Assembly (NCBI GenBank): GCA_964030785.1
Contig: OZ034976.1
Location: 3,244,701 to 3,308,700 of the forward strand
DNA from: Siderastrea siderea
Taxonomy: Eukaryota > Cnidaria > Anthozoa > Scleractinia > Rhizangiidae
Length of the DNA: 64,000 nucleotides
Direction of reading: 5' to 3'
Shown: piece by piece, positions 22,901 through 36,300 of the stretch
How the letters are laid out: each line of letters starts with the position of its first letter
How positions within the stretch are numbered: the stretch's first letter is position 1
Position numbers and translations under genes: made by a program
Notes under the pieces: model-generated
What the model was told of the DNA's origin: nothing
Database searches by the model: none
Seen by the model: the letters and a program-made list of their open reading frames with translations, nothing else

Positions 22901-25900
22901 GGTACTGGGGAGAGATGAACAAGTGAGTGCTGATCAGTATCTCAATTCTCTTTTTAATACTAATGTATGATCACGCACAGAGATCACGGGATTAAAGAAA
23001 ATGATCACAAAAGAGAGAATATCCTCGTGTTCACTGTGCAAATTAAAAAAAACAGGGGACAGTTCTAACTTTGACATGCCATTTTTGGTGCTACTGTTCA
23101 TCAAATGAGATCTAGGCTTGGATAAATTATGCTGGTTAGTTAGCATATTGCTTCTGTTGGCAACGCTCATATAATCATGTATTCTGCTCAAAATTCTGCT
23201 CGGGCAACGAAATTGTGTTCGGTACAATACCACTTTGATACTACTTATTGTGAGCTGTATTTGCTGAGTTTGTTATGTTGGAATTATTATTGTAATACCG
23301 CGCAATTCTGGATGACTGTGAGGACGCAGCTTTTTAGTGTCGGTGAGTTTAGCTAGTGGCATGCAAGATGCGAACCAGAAACCCAAGATATGTTAGTAAT
23401 TTGGATTTTCTTTGAGTTTAGTTTTTATTCTTTTTCAAGTGTTATGTATATGTTTGTTTCACTGATTTTTCTGTGGTCTGCTTGCATCCCACTCCTAAAT
23501 GCGTTTTCTTTTTTTGCCGGCGGAATGCTCGCTGCCCCAGGTGGTGAATTATGCTCGAAATTCTGCCGGCATAATTTATCCAAGTGTAATGAAAGCTCAA
23601 ACCGCAGGAAACGTAAACAAACGGATCATGAGGGAGCCACTTCGTTTGCAGATACCGTATTTTCTTAATTAGACGCCCTCGGTGTCTATTTCAAACTTGG
23701 CATGGTGGACCCGGCGTTTGTTTGAATCAGCAGTTTATATGGGCCCGCCATTTTTTAAGAAAGGGTTATTATTTGTTTTTCTTAGCAGCCGTGTAGTTAA
23801 CAAATAGACGTTTGAGGGGCTCATTTACATTTCCCTCTTTGATACCCGGCTTTTACGCGGGGCCGATCGTTTAATCGAGAAAATACGATAATTTGTTTTC
23901 TATTTTCTGTATTGTTATTTTAAAGTTTCATAATAAATTTGTTAACGGTTTTCGGATTCGCATAGCAACAACTTCTCCTTACTAATAACATAAGAAATAT
24001 ATGGATACTAATGAGGAGAATGTGCATGTTGATATTGGAAATTACCAGCCTCTCAGGCCCCCCGCCGTCGTTTTCAGCTAAGTATGGCGAGGTGATGATA
24101 AAACGTAATCTGATTGAGTATCAAACGTTTCATGTTGGTCATCAAACATTGGAGGTTTGACAGGCCGTTACGTGTATTTTGGTTGTAATTTGTCTCGAAG
24201 ATTGAGCGAAACTCTGCTTAACCGTTGTAAAATCTCTTAAGTGTTTAAATAAATGTCACCCAATGGAAAACATGTCTGTAAAATGAGCTGGTTTCTGGTT
24301 GACAGAACTTTACGGGTGCAAAAATTCAATGTAAACATGCCATGTTTGACACCAAATTAGTTCATTTTTTTCGAGTTTTAGCCACGCTTAGACGAAAAAC
24401 GACAGTATACATTTTTGTTCGCTTTCATCTCAAAACGGACACAGTTAAAAGTTTTCCGTTCACATGCATTTGCACTCGTTCCATCTTTTTGCTTTCCCAA
24501 ATAAAAACGTGGCAAAAGTTATGCTACTTCCTAGCGAATTGTTTTTAATGTGTTACATCATCCTTTTTTTTTTGTCATTTTGGTATGGAAGAAATGCCAA
24601 ACCGTAGAAAATTATCCCTTATTTATCCATGATTGCAGTCCGTACAAAAACGACAAATACTTGTATTCTAATTTCTTAGCTTTGAGCGACGTTATGAAAA
24701 TCTCTGTTTTTTCAGCGTATTCAGTCACTCACTCACGTCGTCGTGTGTTGTGAGGGCTTATCTGTGTCTAAAAATGTCCTTTTTGAAATAAAGGCAATCT
24801 AAAACCGATGCCTGTGGGCGAAGTCTCAGTACTTTGCAGCCTTGAATACTATTCACTACTTGGAACTCATTACTTGTCGGAGTGGTTTAACTGTCGCTAG
24901 CGGTTTCGACTGGATACGACTTGTTTCTTCTCATGTGACCCATCTTGTTCATCACATGATCGGTAGAGACAAAAATGTGATGCATGAATTTCAGCTCATT
25001 TCCCGTGCACTCTCATTTTGCCGTGAACGTAACAACATATTTCTTTATTCAAGGGTTAACACCAAGTGTAGACTAGCACAAGTACGTTTTGTTTGACGAG
25101 TTTTCGCCTTTTGTCGCACTAAAACGACTGAAAACGGCGTCAACGTTGTCAAGTCTCAGTTTCCATCCGTCCACAAGCAAAACGCGTTTTCAAAAACGAT
25201 TCGTTTTCAAGTCTACACTTTTGGAACCGTTTTCCAAAGTCTCCGTCTTCATCAGCATTCATGATCGTTTTGGTGTGGAGGGTAGGCGAAAGTGCATCAA
25301 AAAGTGTGAAAACGCGTAATTGGCGGAGAAACGGATCCTTAACTGAGTCATCTCTCATTGAGCTGATTGGGTTCCAAAATAGTCTCTCTCGTAAAATTCT
25401 TCCCCTCCTAGTCGCAGCTGTTTCTCCTATGATAATGCCTTTCTTGGTAAAACTCGTCCTGTACTAGTTGCAGCTCTTTTCTCCTCGAAAGGCAGCATTT
25501 TACATACGATAGGCGTCATTTTTTATGGAAGCCTTAAATGGTAAACTTATTCGTTGTTTTATTTTCATTTTCATTTTAGGGAAACGGTCAATGAGAGGTT
25601 AAAAGATCAACCAGATGGCACTTTTATTGTTCGTGACTCGCGTCGATTTCCTGGGGAATATACATTGACATTAAGGTATACTTTTCTGGTTTTATGTTAT
25701 TACTTTATACATTACAAATCTTTCGTTGCAGTTGTCTAATCCCTGCCTGCGTCATCAGTTAACAGACGGAGAAGGCAAGACCGTGTGAGACACATGTGTT
25801 GTCTTTGTACACACGTTTCATGACAGTGTTATTCATGGATTTGCCTTCCTGTCTTATGCGATGTTTGTAGAATGATTGGTCGTGTTTAATCCGATTATTT

Positions 25901-28900
25901 GTCATCATTAACCCACTGACTGCCGACTCCTTGCCAGTTTTTTTTTTTCGCAGCCACAAATGCAATTTTCTGGTCGCCACCTCGACAACTTGGCAATCTG
26001 TCAAAAACTTCAGTTTTGACATTAAAATTAAAATTCCCTTCCATTTCGAGGCGAAAATTCCAAGAGTTCATTTGGGTACAATTCAAAATTTCAGCATTAC
26101 TTTTTTCCTCCACTGTCTTTTATTTTTTTGTTTATCTTTGGTTTCCTTTTTTTTTTTTTCGTGTAATTAAAAAAAGGGAAAAGCCTTGGGAACGGGGTTG
26201 GGTTATTAGATAGATATTCATGAAAGTGATGACGTATGGCATGGTACAACGACCACGGCTCCATCACAGCTGGTTTTGGCCGGTGTAGGATAGCATGTTC
26301 CAGGCGTTATGTTGCAGTCTCCCCTCGTTTTTTCCCGCTCTTTCTTTCGCAATATTCTTCACCCGCGCGCCACTTACTGAACGCCTGGAACAGGCTAGGT
26401 GTAGGAGTGAATGGTTTAAAACTACATTTTTCATATCTCCTTTAACCACTCCCTTTCCGGTTTCCTCGTAAGAAATAATCAGGAAAAATCCTGAAATGTT
26501 GATGAGGAAATCTGCAGCAAAGCTATAACGGCATTGCTGGGTTGAGTGAAACCTCGAAGTAATAGAAAACCGGGGTAGACTAGTAACAACACTTAAACTT
26601 CAGTGTTAGCTTTCAAGTGTATTCCCCGCTGAATGCTTTAATTTTTTAATTTCAGGAAAGGCGGTCTGAACAAGCTTATTCGTATTTTGCACAAGGATGG
26701 CCTCTATGGGTTTTCGGAGCCTCTGACTTTCTCTTCCGTCGTTGACCTCATCAACTATTACAAGACCAGGTCATTGGCATCTTACAATCCTAAACTGGAT
26801 GTTAAACTAGAAACGCCACTGCAAAAATATGAACAAGTAAGTGCGAACTGAAAAAGTGATTTTGTACTCGGTTGATTTTTCAATTGTTATTTCCTTCACA
26901 AGAGATGTTAACACTTACACTCCCAAGCATGCCAAAAACCAAAATTCAAGAAAAATCCCGAATTTCATTTTGTAAAATACCGAAAACAAATAGTGCTATG
27001 AGAAAATACTGCTCAGTAGCTTTCATTCGAATGGTAACATCGTAGAATTTCTTTCACAAACTCAAGAGATAGAACCTTTTTTGTCTTCATAATCACGGGA
27101 ACGCCGTTACAGAAATCAAACTTTTATGCCAGTGTTGCAATTCTTTGAAGTTCTCTTTGATTATCAGGAGGATGACGAAGAAGGAGGGCACGACTCTGGC
27201 GAAGACACCCGCATCTACTTAGAAAAACTGGAATTAGTTCACAAGGAATACATGAAAAAATCAGACGACTATGAGAAAATACATAATGACTTTGTCCAGT
27301 CTGAACAGGTTAGTGACACAGTTGTTGCTGTTTTATTTTGTACTCAGGGTTCCGTGATTATATACCAAACCTCCCTGATGCCCCGAAAATTCCGCAATAT
27401 GTTTCAAATAATATCCCTGAATGTACGAGAGATCTAATGAACGGAGAGGTAAGTGAGCGGACAAATGAATGACCGAACGACCTGCCGAACGAACAAACGA
27501 ACGTTCGGACGGACGGACGGACGGACGGACGGACTTCTGCAAACAAGTAAGCGAACAAATAAATGGACGAATGAACGGGTGACAGAACAAGCCAAGCAGC
27601 GAACGAATGTATCAGGGAGACAAAAATGAATATTAAGCAAATAACAGCTACAGATTGATTTTGGTGTGATACATCTTGTTTGCAGCAAATTACAGATTGC
27701 CACGAAGAAATTGCTGCTCACCGGGAAATCCTAAAAATGATTGAGGAGCAGATGATACTGCATGAATCGTTCCAGAAAGAAGCTCCACCGCAAAACAGGG
27801 CAATGTGAGTAGACAACTTGAAGATGTACATTTAGGTTATCCCTGACCAAGAGTTAGACATGCCTTTTATAGAGTAATAAACAGCAGAACAGGAAAGTAC
27901 TGCTCAGTAGCTTTCATTTTGAATGTCACACTTAAGGATTTCATCTACAGATTTAAAAGTTCGAATCATCTTCTGCAGCATAATAAACAGCACCACAGGA
28001 AAGTACTGCTCAGAAGCTTTCATTTGAATGGTCACACTTTAGGATTTCATACACAGACTCAAAAGTTAGAACCACCTTGTACAGCATAATAAACAGCACC
28101 ACAGGAAAGTACTGCTCAGTAGCTTTCGTTTGAATGGTCACACTTTAGGATTCACTTCACAAACTCAAAAATCAAGGTCTGGTTCAAGGTCTACTACTAT
28201 TTGTCACCATCAGTGGCTGAGCGTTTGCGTCGGTATCGCAAAGGTGATTGGTTCGAATACTGTTGAAGCCTGAATTGTTTTTGTCAGGCACTGGTTGCAT
28301 CTTGTTTAGTTACTCAGTAATTAGGATGATCTCTTTCTTCTACAGTTCATATGGGTTTATTTCTTATACTCATCTGATACAGTTTCGTTTACATAGGGGA
28401 GCAGGGATGGCGCAGTGGTGAGAGCGCTTGCCTCCCACCAATGTGGCCCGGGTTCGACTCCCGGTCCCGGTGTCATATGTGGGTTGAGTTTGTTGTTGGT
28501 TCTCGACCTTGCTCCGAGAGGTTCTTCTCCGGGTACTCCGGTTTTCCCCTCTCCTCAAAAACCAACATTTCCAAATTCCAATTCGATCTTGGAGGTGTCC
28601 CCCAATTTGCATTCTGTGCTAAATACCGTTGATACCTAAATCTTTCAGTTATTTTATTTATTTTTAACTATATCTATTTTTGTTACCATGACAGACTTCG
28701 TCAAAACTATGAATTACTAAAGCACAAGAAACAAGAAGCCAATGGCGTTTTAATGACACTCGAGAGAGAAGTTGCGGACAAGATGGAGGAGACACGGAGT
28801 CTAAACAAGCAAATGAACAGCATCAAACCAGACATTATTAAGCTACAGAGAAGCAAACAACAATATTACCTGTAAGTACAACGAGAGAGGGATTATATTT

Positions 28901-30276
28901 ACCCAAAAATAGTGTTTCATTTCTTACATATACAGGTTATTACACTACGAGTTTTCTGAGTCTGTAAATAAGTACGTTTGGCTTCGCGTATCAAGAAATG
29001 GTCTATTGCCGGTACCGGCTCAAATTCTCCCATTAAGACCGCCTTTGTCCACGATGACAATTGAGATTTTGCCGAGATGAAATTTTGCCGAGATCATGTC
29101 GAACATTTCGAGAATGATCGGAAATTTCCGACGTGCGGAACGCGTCTTATTTGGGGGGTGGGGAGAGGTAAATTGCTCTCTGGAGAGTTTGTTTTCATGA
29201 TATCTTTCTCTTGATGTTCTAGGAGTATTTCCTTTACAATTAAGGGAGGATTACACGTGGATACCTTTTTCCGCAAACGTTTTAGCCATTTTTCTTAATT
29301 ATTTCCATGAAATTTCACTCAATCCAAAAATGTTATCGTAAGATCATAGTGCGAGTTCCCATAAATCAGAGAATTTTTTTCGCGATTTTTAAATTAAACG
29401 TAAAGAAGGAGAAGGGGGAGGAAAATTGATGAATTTTAAGAAAATTGAAAATTGTTAAGAGTTTAAGGTGAGATAAAATTAAATTTTAAAGTTAATAATT
29501 AATGGACGGATACCAAAACAGGCCACAAACAGCCCCAAGTGCTCTTGTGTGGGGGTGGACTGTCTGGGAGTGTGTACAAAAATTTAATCCCTCTTTTATT
29601 TATTTCTTAAATCTTATCCTATTTCCTCAAAATTCACGTATATTCCCCCCTTAAAGACATTTGAGATTCATTTCAGCAGTTTTTACCCAGAAATATTAAA
29701 ATCCCCTTAACTTAGCCCCTTTAAAGACTAGAAGTTCGCGGACAGCAACCGGAAGTTCTCTAGCCATCATTGACAAAAGAAAAGAAAAACCAACAAACTG
29801 AACATCCAACCTTGGGTTGAAGTCCATGACTCACGATCGTCATTGCTTTAAGTTCCTGTTTGAGGTCACAGTCCATTTATGAATGGCCTCCAGTCTCTTT
29901 CAAAGTGAGGCCTGGTTCCCAGCCTTATTTTAGGAGAATCGGCTATTTCCTAGTTGTCTTGTGCCTCTTTTTCAAAGCGAGGCCTCGTGCAAAACCTTTC
30001 ATATGAAAATGAGTTTTATCTGCATGTGAATGAAAACTCATTTTCATATGAAAGGCTATGCACCAAGACTCGCTTTGAAAAAGAGGTGCAAGGCAACTCG
30101 GAAATGGCCTATTAGATTACATTCGCATGAAAATAAAACTTATTTTGATATGAAAGATTGTGAACCGGGCATCACCTCGAGGAAGAGGCTGGAGGCTATT
30201 CTGAAGTAGCCTACTTTGTAAAGGCGATTTTGCGAAAATTATTTTGGGGGTCGTGTTTGTTTGTTTGTTTGTTTGT

Positions 30277-30315
<39 letters not shown>

Positions 30316-33300
30316 CTATTAACTTATTTATTTATTTTCTCCACAGAGTGCTAACAACAGAAAAAGGAATGGAACTAGATAAAGTCAAAGAAAGAATTGG
30401 TGAAGAGTGAGTAAAACCTTTTTTTTTCCTTCGTAAAATTCTAACCAATCAACCATTCAATAACAGAGGCTAAGAATTTCAAATGTTACAAAAGAGCAAT
30501 AAATAAACAACTTCTCCAAGTCTCAGGTCTTACGGTACACCGTTCTTGAGTTATTTGCCGAAACGATCCACGCAAATTTAAAGAGCTCGGCATGCAGACG
30601 CCATATTGGTGACCTTCCGAAATCAATGAAAACATCTGGAACTCACTGGAGCGCGATTGCTTTCCCCTCGTGAACTAGTAAACATATACATAAACACCTC
30701 CCCTATAAATACTTGAACTGTTCAAACTGCCAAAAATCGTAAAAAAAGAGCTTTTTCCAAAGGAGACAACTTTGGCACGGCGCCATCTTGATATCACGCA
30801 CTGGGCGGCAATTTCGAAAATTCAAGGTGCTGTATTATAAACACAAAGGATGATACCGAGCTGGAAACTTGTGAAAAGATATACTTTTAGGTGTTCCTAC
30901 GCCTGGTGACGATAAAAATTTAGCAGGCCCAGCGAGTTTTGATTTGAGAATTTTATGTCGTCACGTGCAAACCAGTAATAGCCCATGTAACCGGGTGCCA
31001 AGCGCGGGAAAACTGCAACTGGTGCAAAGCGCGGGAAAACGTGCAGCCGATGAAAAGGCGGGAAACTGCAACTAGCACCAAGCACGTGACATCGTTTCTA
31101 ATTTTTTTTTTCTTCTTGCAGAGGAAGTGAAAGATCTGGATTGCCGCCTGGGTAAGCTCTCAATGGTTCATTTCGATTTTGTTGTGCACTGACGTAGCAA
31201 TTTAACACTGCAAGTTTTTTGAACTGCGTTTGCAAACCTCGTCGTGCGCTATGGAAAACACGTAGATTAAGGACAGGCAGACACACAACCAATCACATTG
31301 AATCATACAATGGTGATTGGCTGAATAACCTTTTGCAGTAGAGGCCGCCCGGTCGTAAGTGAAAAAAAACAGATCTTAGTGGTCCGTTGGTGCCTGGAAT
31401 AACGTTGTTTCTCTGCATTTCATTTTCACAGTGTATTGTCCAATGGAAACCCCGAAGAGGATGGCATTTATGACGTGTAAGAACTACTTCTTCCTTTTCT
31501 TTCTTGGTTGTACGATACCGTCAAGTTACCAAATTAACGAACCGCTCTTTCCCCCGAAAAATAAAAATGTAACGATCACAACGTAATAATCTCTGTAAGG
31601 AGAAGCACATGCACGGAGTACAATAAGATTTGTTCGCGTATTATAGACTATACAAAAACTGATCTATTTGAATTTTACTTTAAAAAACGCCTTATAAAAA
31701 AGAAGCGACATTCTAGAGTAATGATGGAGTAGACTAGTCCAAGTGGCCTTGTTATTGGTCCGTTAAACGCCTTCTAAATAGGGTTTAAAGTGAGCTACAC
31801 GAAAATTTCCGGTTGGCCGAATCTGTTCATATAATTTGCAGTGTGTCCACGATTAGGTGGTTCTTTGGTTATTTATCACTTCATATCAAACAAGTGCCAG
31901 TGAAATAAGTGTTTTATTAAATTCTCAACCAGTAATCGCTGCGAAAACTTTTAAACACCGTGGCTCTTGAGTTGCATCCAATTTCCTTATAAGGCAAAAA
32001 AGCAGGTTTATTAGCTAATAACTTGTGTGCAGTGAACCAATCAAAAACCTAGAAATTCAGTGACCGAGATTGAGAGTTTCATAATCCCAATCACACAGGC
32101 AGGCCGATTGGCCTCCCTGGTATAACTGGAATTTTCATTGTTTTCATTTCAGCCCTGAAGTGGATCTCTCTGAATCAAAGTGGTTACGCCCTAAACTGAG
32201 CAGGTAATGCAAATGTGCTGGTTGACACTGAAAGTGGAACCCCTAGACTTGCTCCAAGTCGCTCGTTATGAATATAAAGGACGCGCGTGCGATCCACGCG
32301 CGTAAAAAAAAGGGGGGGCTGGTTCTGCGAAACAACCAATCTCGTCCCCAGAGCCCGCGCGCATGTACGGTCAGTGGGATCGAAATGTCTTGCATCCTTG
32401 GTGCTGACCAAAAGGATTGCAGCCTCTGGGAACTAGATTGCGGAACAACATCACGTCACGCGCAACACACGCAAATATTCCGCGCGCGAGTTTTGCAGTC
32501 ATCTAAAAATCGATCACCGCGCTACACAGGCACATATACAGAGCTCGTTTTGCAATCATCAGCTAAAATCTCTTTTTTCCATGAGAAAAAACGATCGACT
32601 TGTAGCAAGTCTATGGACTTGCAGCCGATTTCAATGCCTGTCATGATTCGCCCAAGACCACAACATAAAGATGAAATTTGCATGTAAAAGAAGTGTACCG
32701 AGGATTTACTAGGAAATGATCACCGAAGTTAAAATGTCTTGATGTTTAAGCAAATTCTTCCAACTAGCACCATACGAAATATATGGGGAACAGTAGAATA
32801 TGCATACTGATATTGGGGATCGATTAAGGGGGGTAAAATGGCAAAAGCCCAGAAATTAAGTCAGAACTATCTTTTTAACTGTATTTAGTAGCCAGTTACA
32901 GTTATAAATTTCGCGTTCTAAATTGTGCTGCCTCCCCTTTGTTTTTCACTTTGGTCTTCCAAATTTTTTTTTTTGTAGACTAGAATATTTGGCTTTTAGA
33001 GCTTCCCCATTAATACGAAAAAACTTTTCTTCCCGTTCGTGACTTATCCACAGGCTTCCATTGTAATAATTTTTCCCTTTTAGCGACTCTTTTATCATTC
33101 AGTTTACTTACAGTTTACAAAATTGACGTATAAATAGTAACAAATAGCGTATTACATTGGCAAATAACTCTAAAGAAAAGAAAAAAAAGTGAAAAGTCGA
33201 ACACTAATTCGTAGAATTTTAAAATATTGTATTAAAGGTGGAAGAGGGTAAGAAAAGCATCTTGTCGCTGTTTACTTTCTTCCAAAATAGTATCTCTGAC

Positions 33301-36300
33301 TTCCTTATAAGCAGTGGTGAAATAGCTTTCAAGTAAATGTTTACTTGACACTTTATGATTTTATCCACTGACTTAAAAGTTAGAACCACAGTTCGGCTGG
33401 GGAGTAAAAAGAGCTAAACTAATTTTCTTTCAACTTACATTTCTTAACAGGGAGGAGACGAGAGAACTTCTATATAACAGAGTAAATGGCACTTTCGTGA
33501 TTATTGAAAGCAAAAACAGAGTTGGAGGGTATACTCTCGCACTGAAGTAAGTATATGCTTATTTACTCATTCACTCACTCACTCACTCACTCACTCACTC
33601 ACTCACTCACTCACTCACTCACTCACTCACTCACTCACTCACTCACTCACTCACTCACTCACTCACTCACTCACTCACTCACTCACTCACTCACTCACTC
33701 ACTCACTCACTCACTCACTCACTCACTCACTCACTCACTCACTCACTCATTCACTAGCAACTGATTTCCTATTGATATTGATATTCAAGACAAACTCCAA
33801 TCTTTCAATGCAGTACACCACAGTTCAATAGATGATGAGATTTCACAGTTCAATCAGATACTCAAATCAGTTGCAAAACGTAGCCTTGTACCATCACGTA
33901 AAACGCGTAAACATACCAAGAAACACAAACCATGATATGATAATACCTGCAGACAACTAAAGAAAAAGCTGCAGAAACTTGCAAAGGAAATTAATCCCAC
34001 AGCTTCTCAATCACTGCGACAAGGGTACTTTGCAGTCAAAAAGAAATATAAAAAGCTAGTAAAAAGATGTATAAAAGATATAAAAATCAACTGCTAAATG
34101 AAATAAACACTTTGAATTCCAACCAAAGCGACGACTTCTGGAAACTTATAAACAAAATCCGTAAAAATGAGACGGTCGAGGAAAGTTCCGATATCTCGTC
34201 AGAAGACGTCAGAAGATATGACCATACACGGCGAGAACGTCACATTTCCAAACAATCTTGACCAAACAACAACAAGGTCAGATAAAATTTTAGATGCTCC
34301 TATCACTGCAAAAGAAATTCATGATCAAATATCTAAACTCAAAAATAAAAAGGCATCCGGTACGGATACTATCTTAAATGAAATGATCAAACACCGCTGT
34401 TATTACCTCATGCCTTCTCTAGAGAGAATATTTAACGACCTAATTGAAAACGGCACCTTTCCAACTGAATGGAACATAGGTGTAATAAAACCAATATACA
34501 AACAAAAAGGTGATAAGAAATCTCCAGCAAATTACAGAGGAATTACTTTAACTAGCTGCTTAGGAAAACTGTTCACATCAATTTTGCAAAACAGATTGAA
34601 TAAGTTCATCGAACAACATGGTGTTCTAAATCCGGAACAGTTTGGATTTAGACTAAACTCCAGAACTACGGATAGTTTATTTATTTTCCAGCAATTACTC
34701 CATAAATACACCAAACAGCACAAGAAGCTTTATGTTGGCTTTATTGGCTACGAGAAAGCTTTCGATAGCGTATGGCAATCTGGGATGATTCATAAATTAC
34801 AAAAGTAGGGAATACAAGGGAAATTCTTGAATTTTATTACGTCCACGTATTCGTCTATTAGGAGTTGTGTTAAAATGAACCAAAACGCACTTACCGAACT
34901 ATTTTCATGTAACAAAGGGATAAGGCAAGGGGATGGACTAAGTCCAATTTTATTTTCTTTATTTATGAATGATCTACCGCAATATTTTAAAGAGAGCAAA
35001 TCTCCAGGTGTGATGTTAGGGAATAAACTGCCTAATGTATGCAGATGATTTGTTAATAATCAGTCCTCCCGAAGGGTTGCAACAATCGCTTAATGTAATT
35101 CATAGACACGCTCAGCAATGGAAGCTCAAACTTAATACCAAAAAGTCGCACATAATCATATTTAGTGGTAACGGGCAAAACAAAAATATATAAATTTCAA
35201 ATACAATAATGAAACTTTGCAAATTGTCGACAAACAAACATATTTAGGTATAGAAATGACTTCATCCGGTCGTTACACCTATGCAAGAGAAATTCTCAGC
35301 AAAAAAGCCACTGAAGTCTCGATAATTAAACGATCCTTTTCTAACACGGATTCAACAGCTGTTGCGATTAAGAACAAACTTTTTAATGCCCTTGTTAAAC
35401 CCGTGTTACTTTATGCGAGCGAAATTTGGGGACCAGAACTATTGTCATACAAAACGCACTTCGATAAAACCACAATTGAACAAGTCCACATTAAGTTCTG
35501 TAAACAAACATTAAACGTCCCATGGTATACAGAAAACATTGCTTGCAGGGCAGAGCTTGGGCGATATCCTTTAAGCATTGACATAAAAGCCTCAATATTC
35601 AGCTACTGGCAAAGACTGAAGCATTCTTGTAACAACGTTTTGTTAAGTGAAGCATTTCAATATGCAACAACATCTACAACTTTTTTCGATGTTGTAATTA
35701 ACGAAGAGATCACTAGGGGGCATCAAGTAACAGAACGAATAACCCGGCAACACATCAAGAACGGACGATCAACTATAAGGAAAACTCTCAGAAATCAGTA
35801 TTCACAAAACTGGCTTGAGACCCAGAATAGTTCATCATCAACTTCAAGAGAAAAATTTACACATAAGGAAGTTAAAAAGAGTTATGAATTTGAAAATTAC
35901 CTAAAAACAGTTACAAATCCAGCACATAGAATAAGCTTGATAAAGCTTAGATTAGGATGTCGTGCATTACGAATACAGACTGGAAAGTATGAAAATAGAG
36001 GAGTACCAATCCTTGTAGAGCAACGAACATGCTTGGTATGTAAACAAAATTGCGTAGAAGACGAAAAGCATTTCTTGATGTATTGCCAGGGGTTTACCAC
36101 CATACGACATGAGCTATGCTCTCACATTTCAAAGATTGATGTAAGTTACATACATTTAAGTGAAAACGAGAGGACTAAGTACTTACTTAGAACTGACAAT
36201 AAAAATGGGTCATGTAGCAGCTCTCGCAAGGTCTCACATGAATGGCTCGCTACCCTTCGAGAAAACAATAGAACAAACAATATGAACAATACCCCTAGCC

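Noticed and set aside
27126..27437. Open frame starting [11 protein letters not shown] before the inter-SH2 exon
   Set aside because: Only the part from 27168 fits the phase of the preceding exon (phase 0) with acceptor ..GATTATCAG. The earlier codons are intron.
28401..28470. A functional tRNA gene
   Set aside because: Boxes A and B are present, but the sequence continues into a repeated non-tRNA body shared with 58.4 kb, so it is a SINE head.
33555..33764. Open frame encoding repeated SLTH
   Set aside because: It is the CACT microsatellite read as protein.
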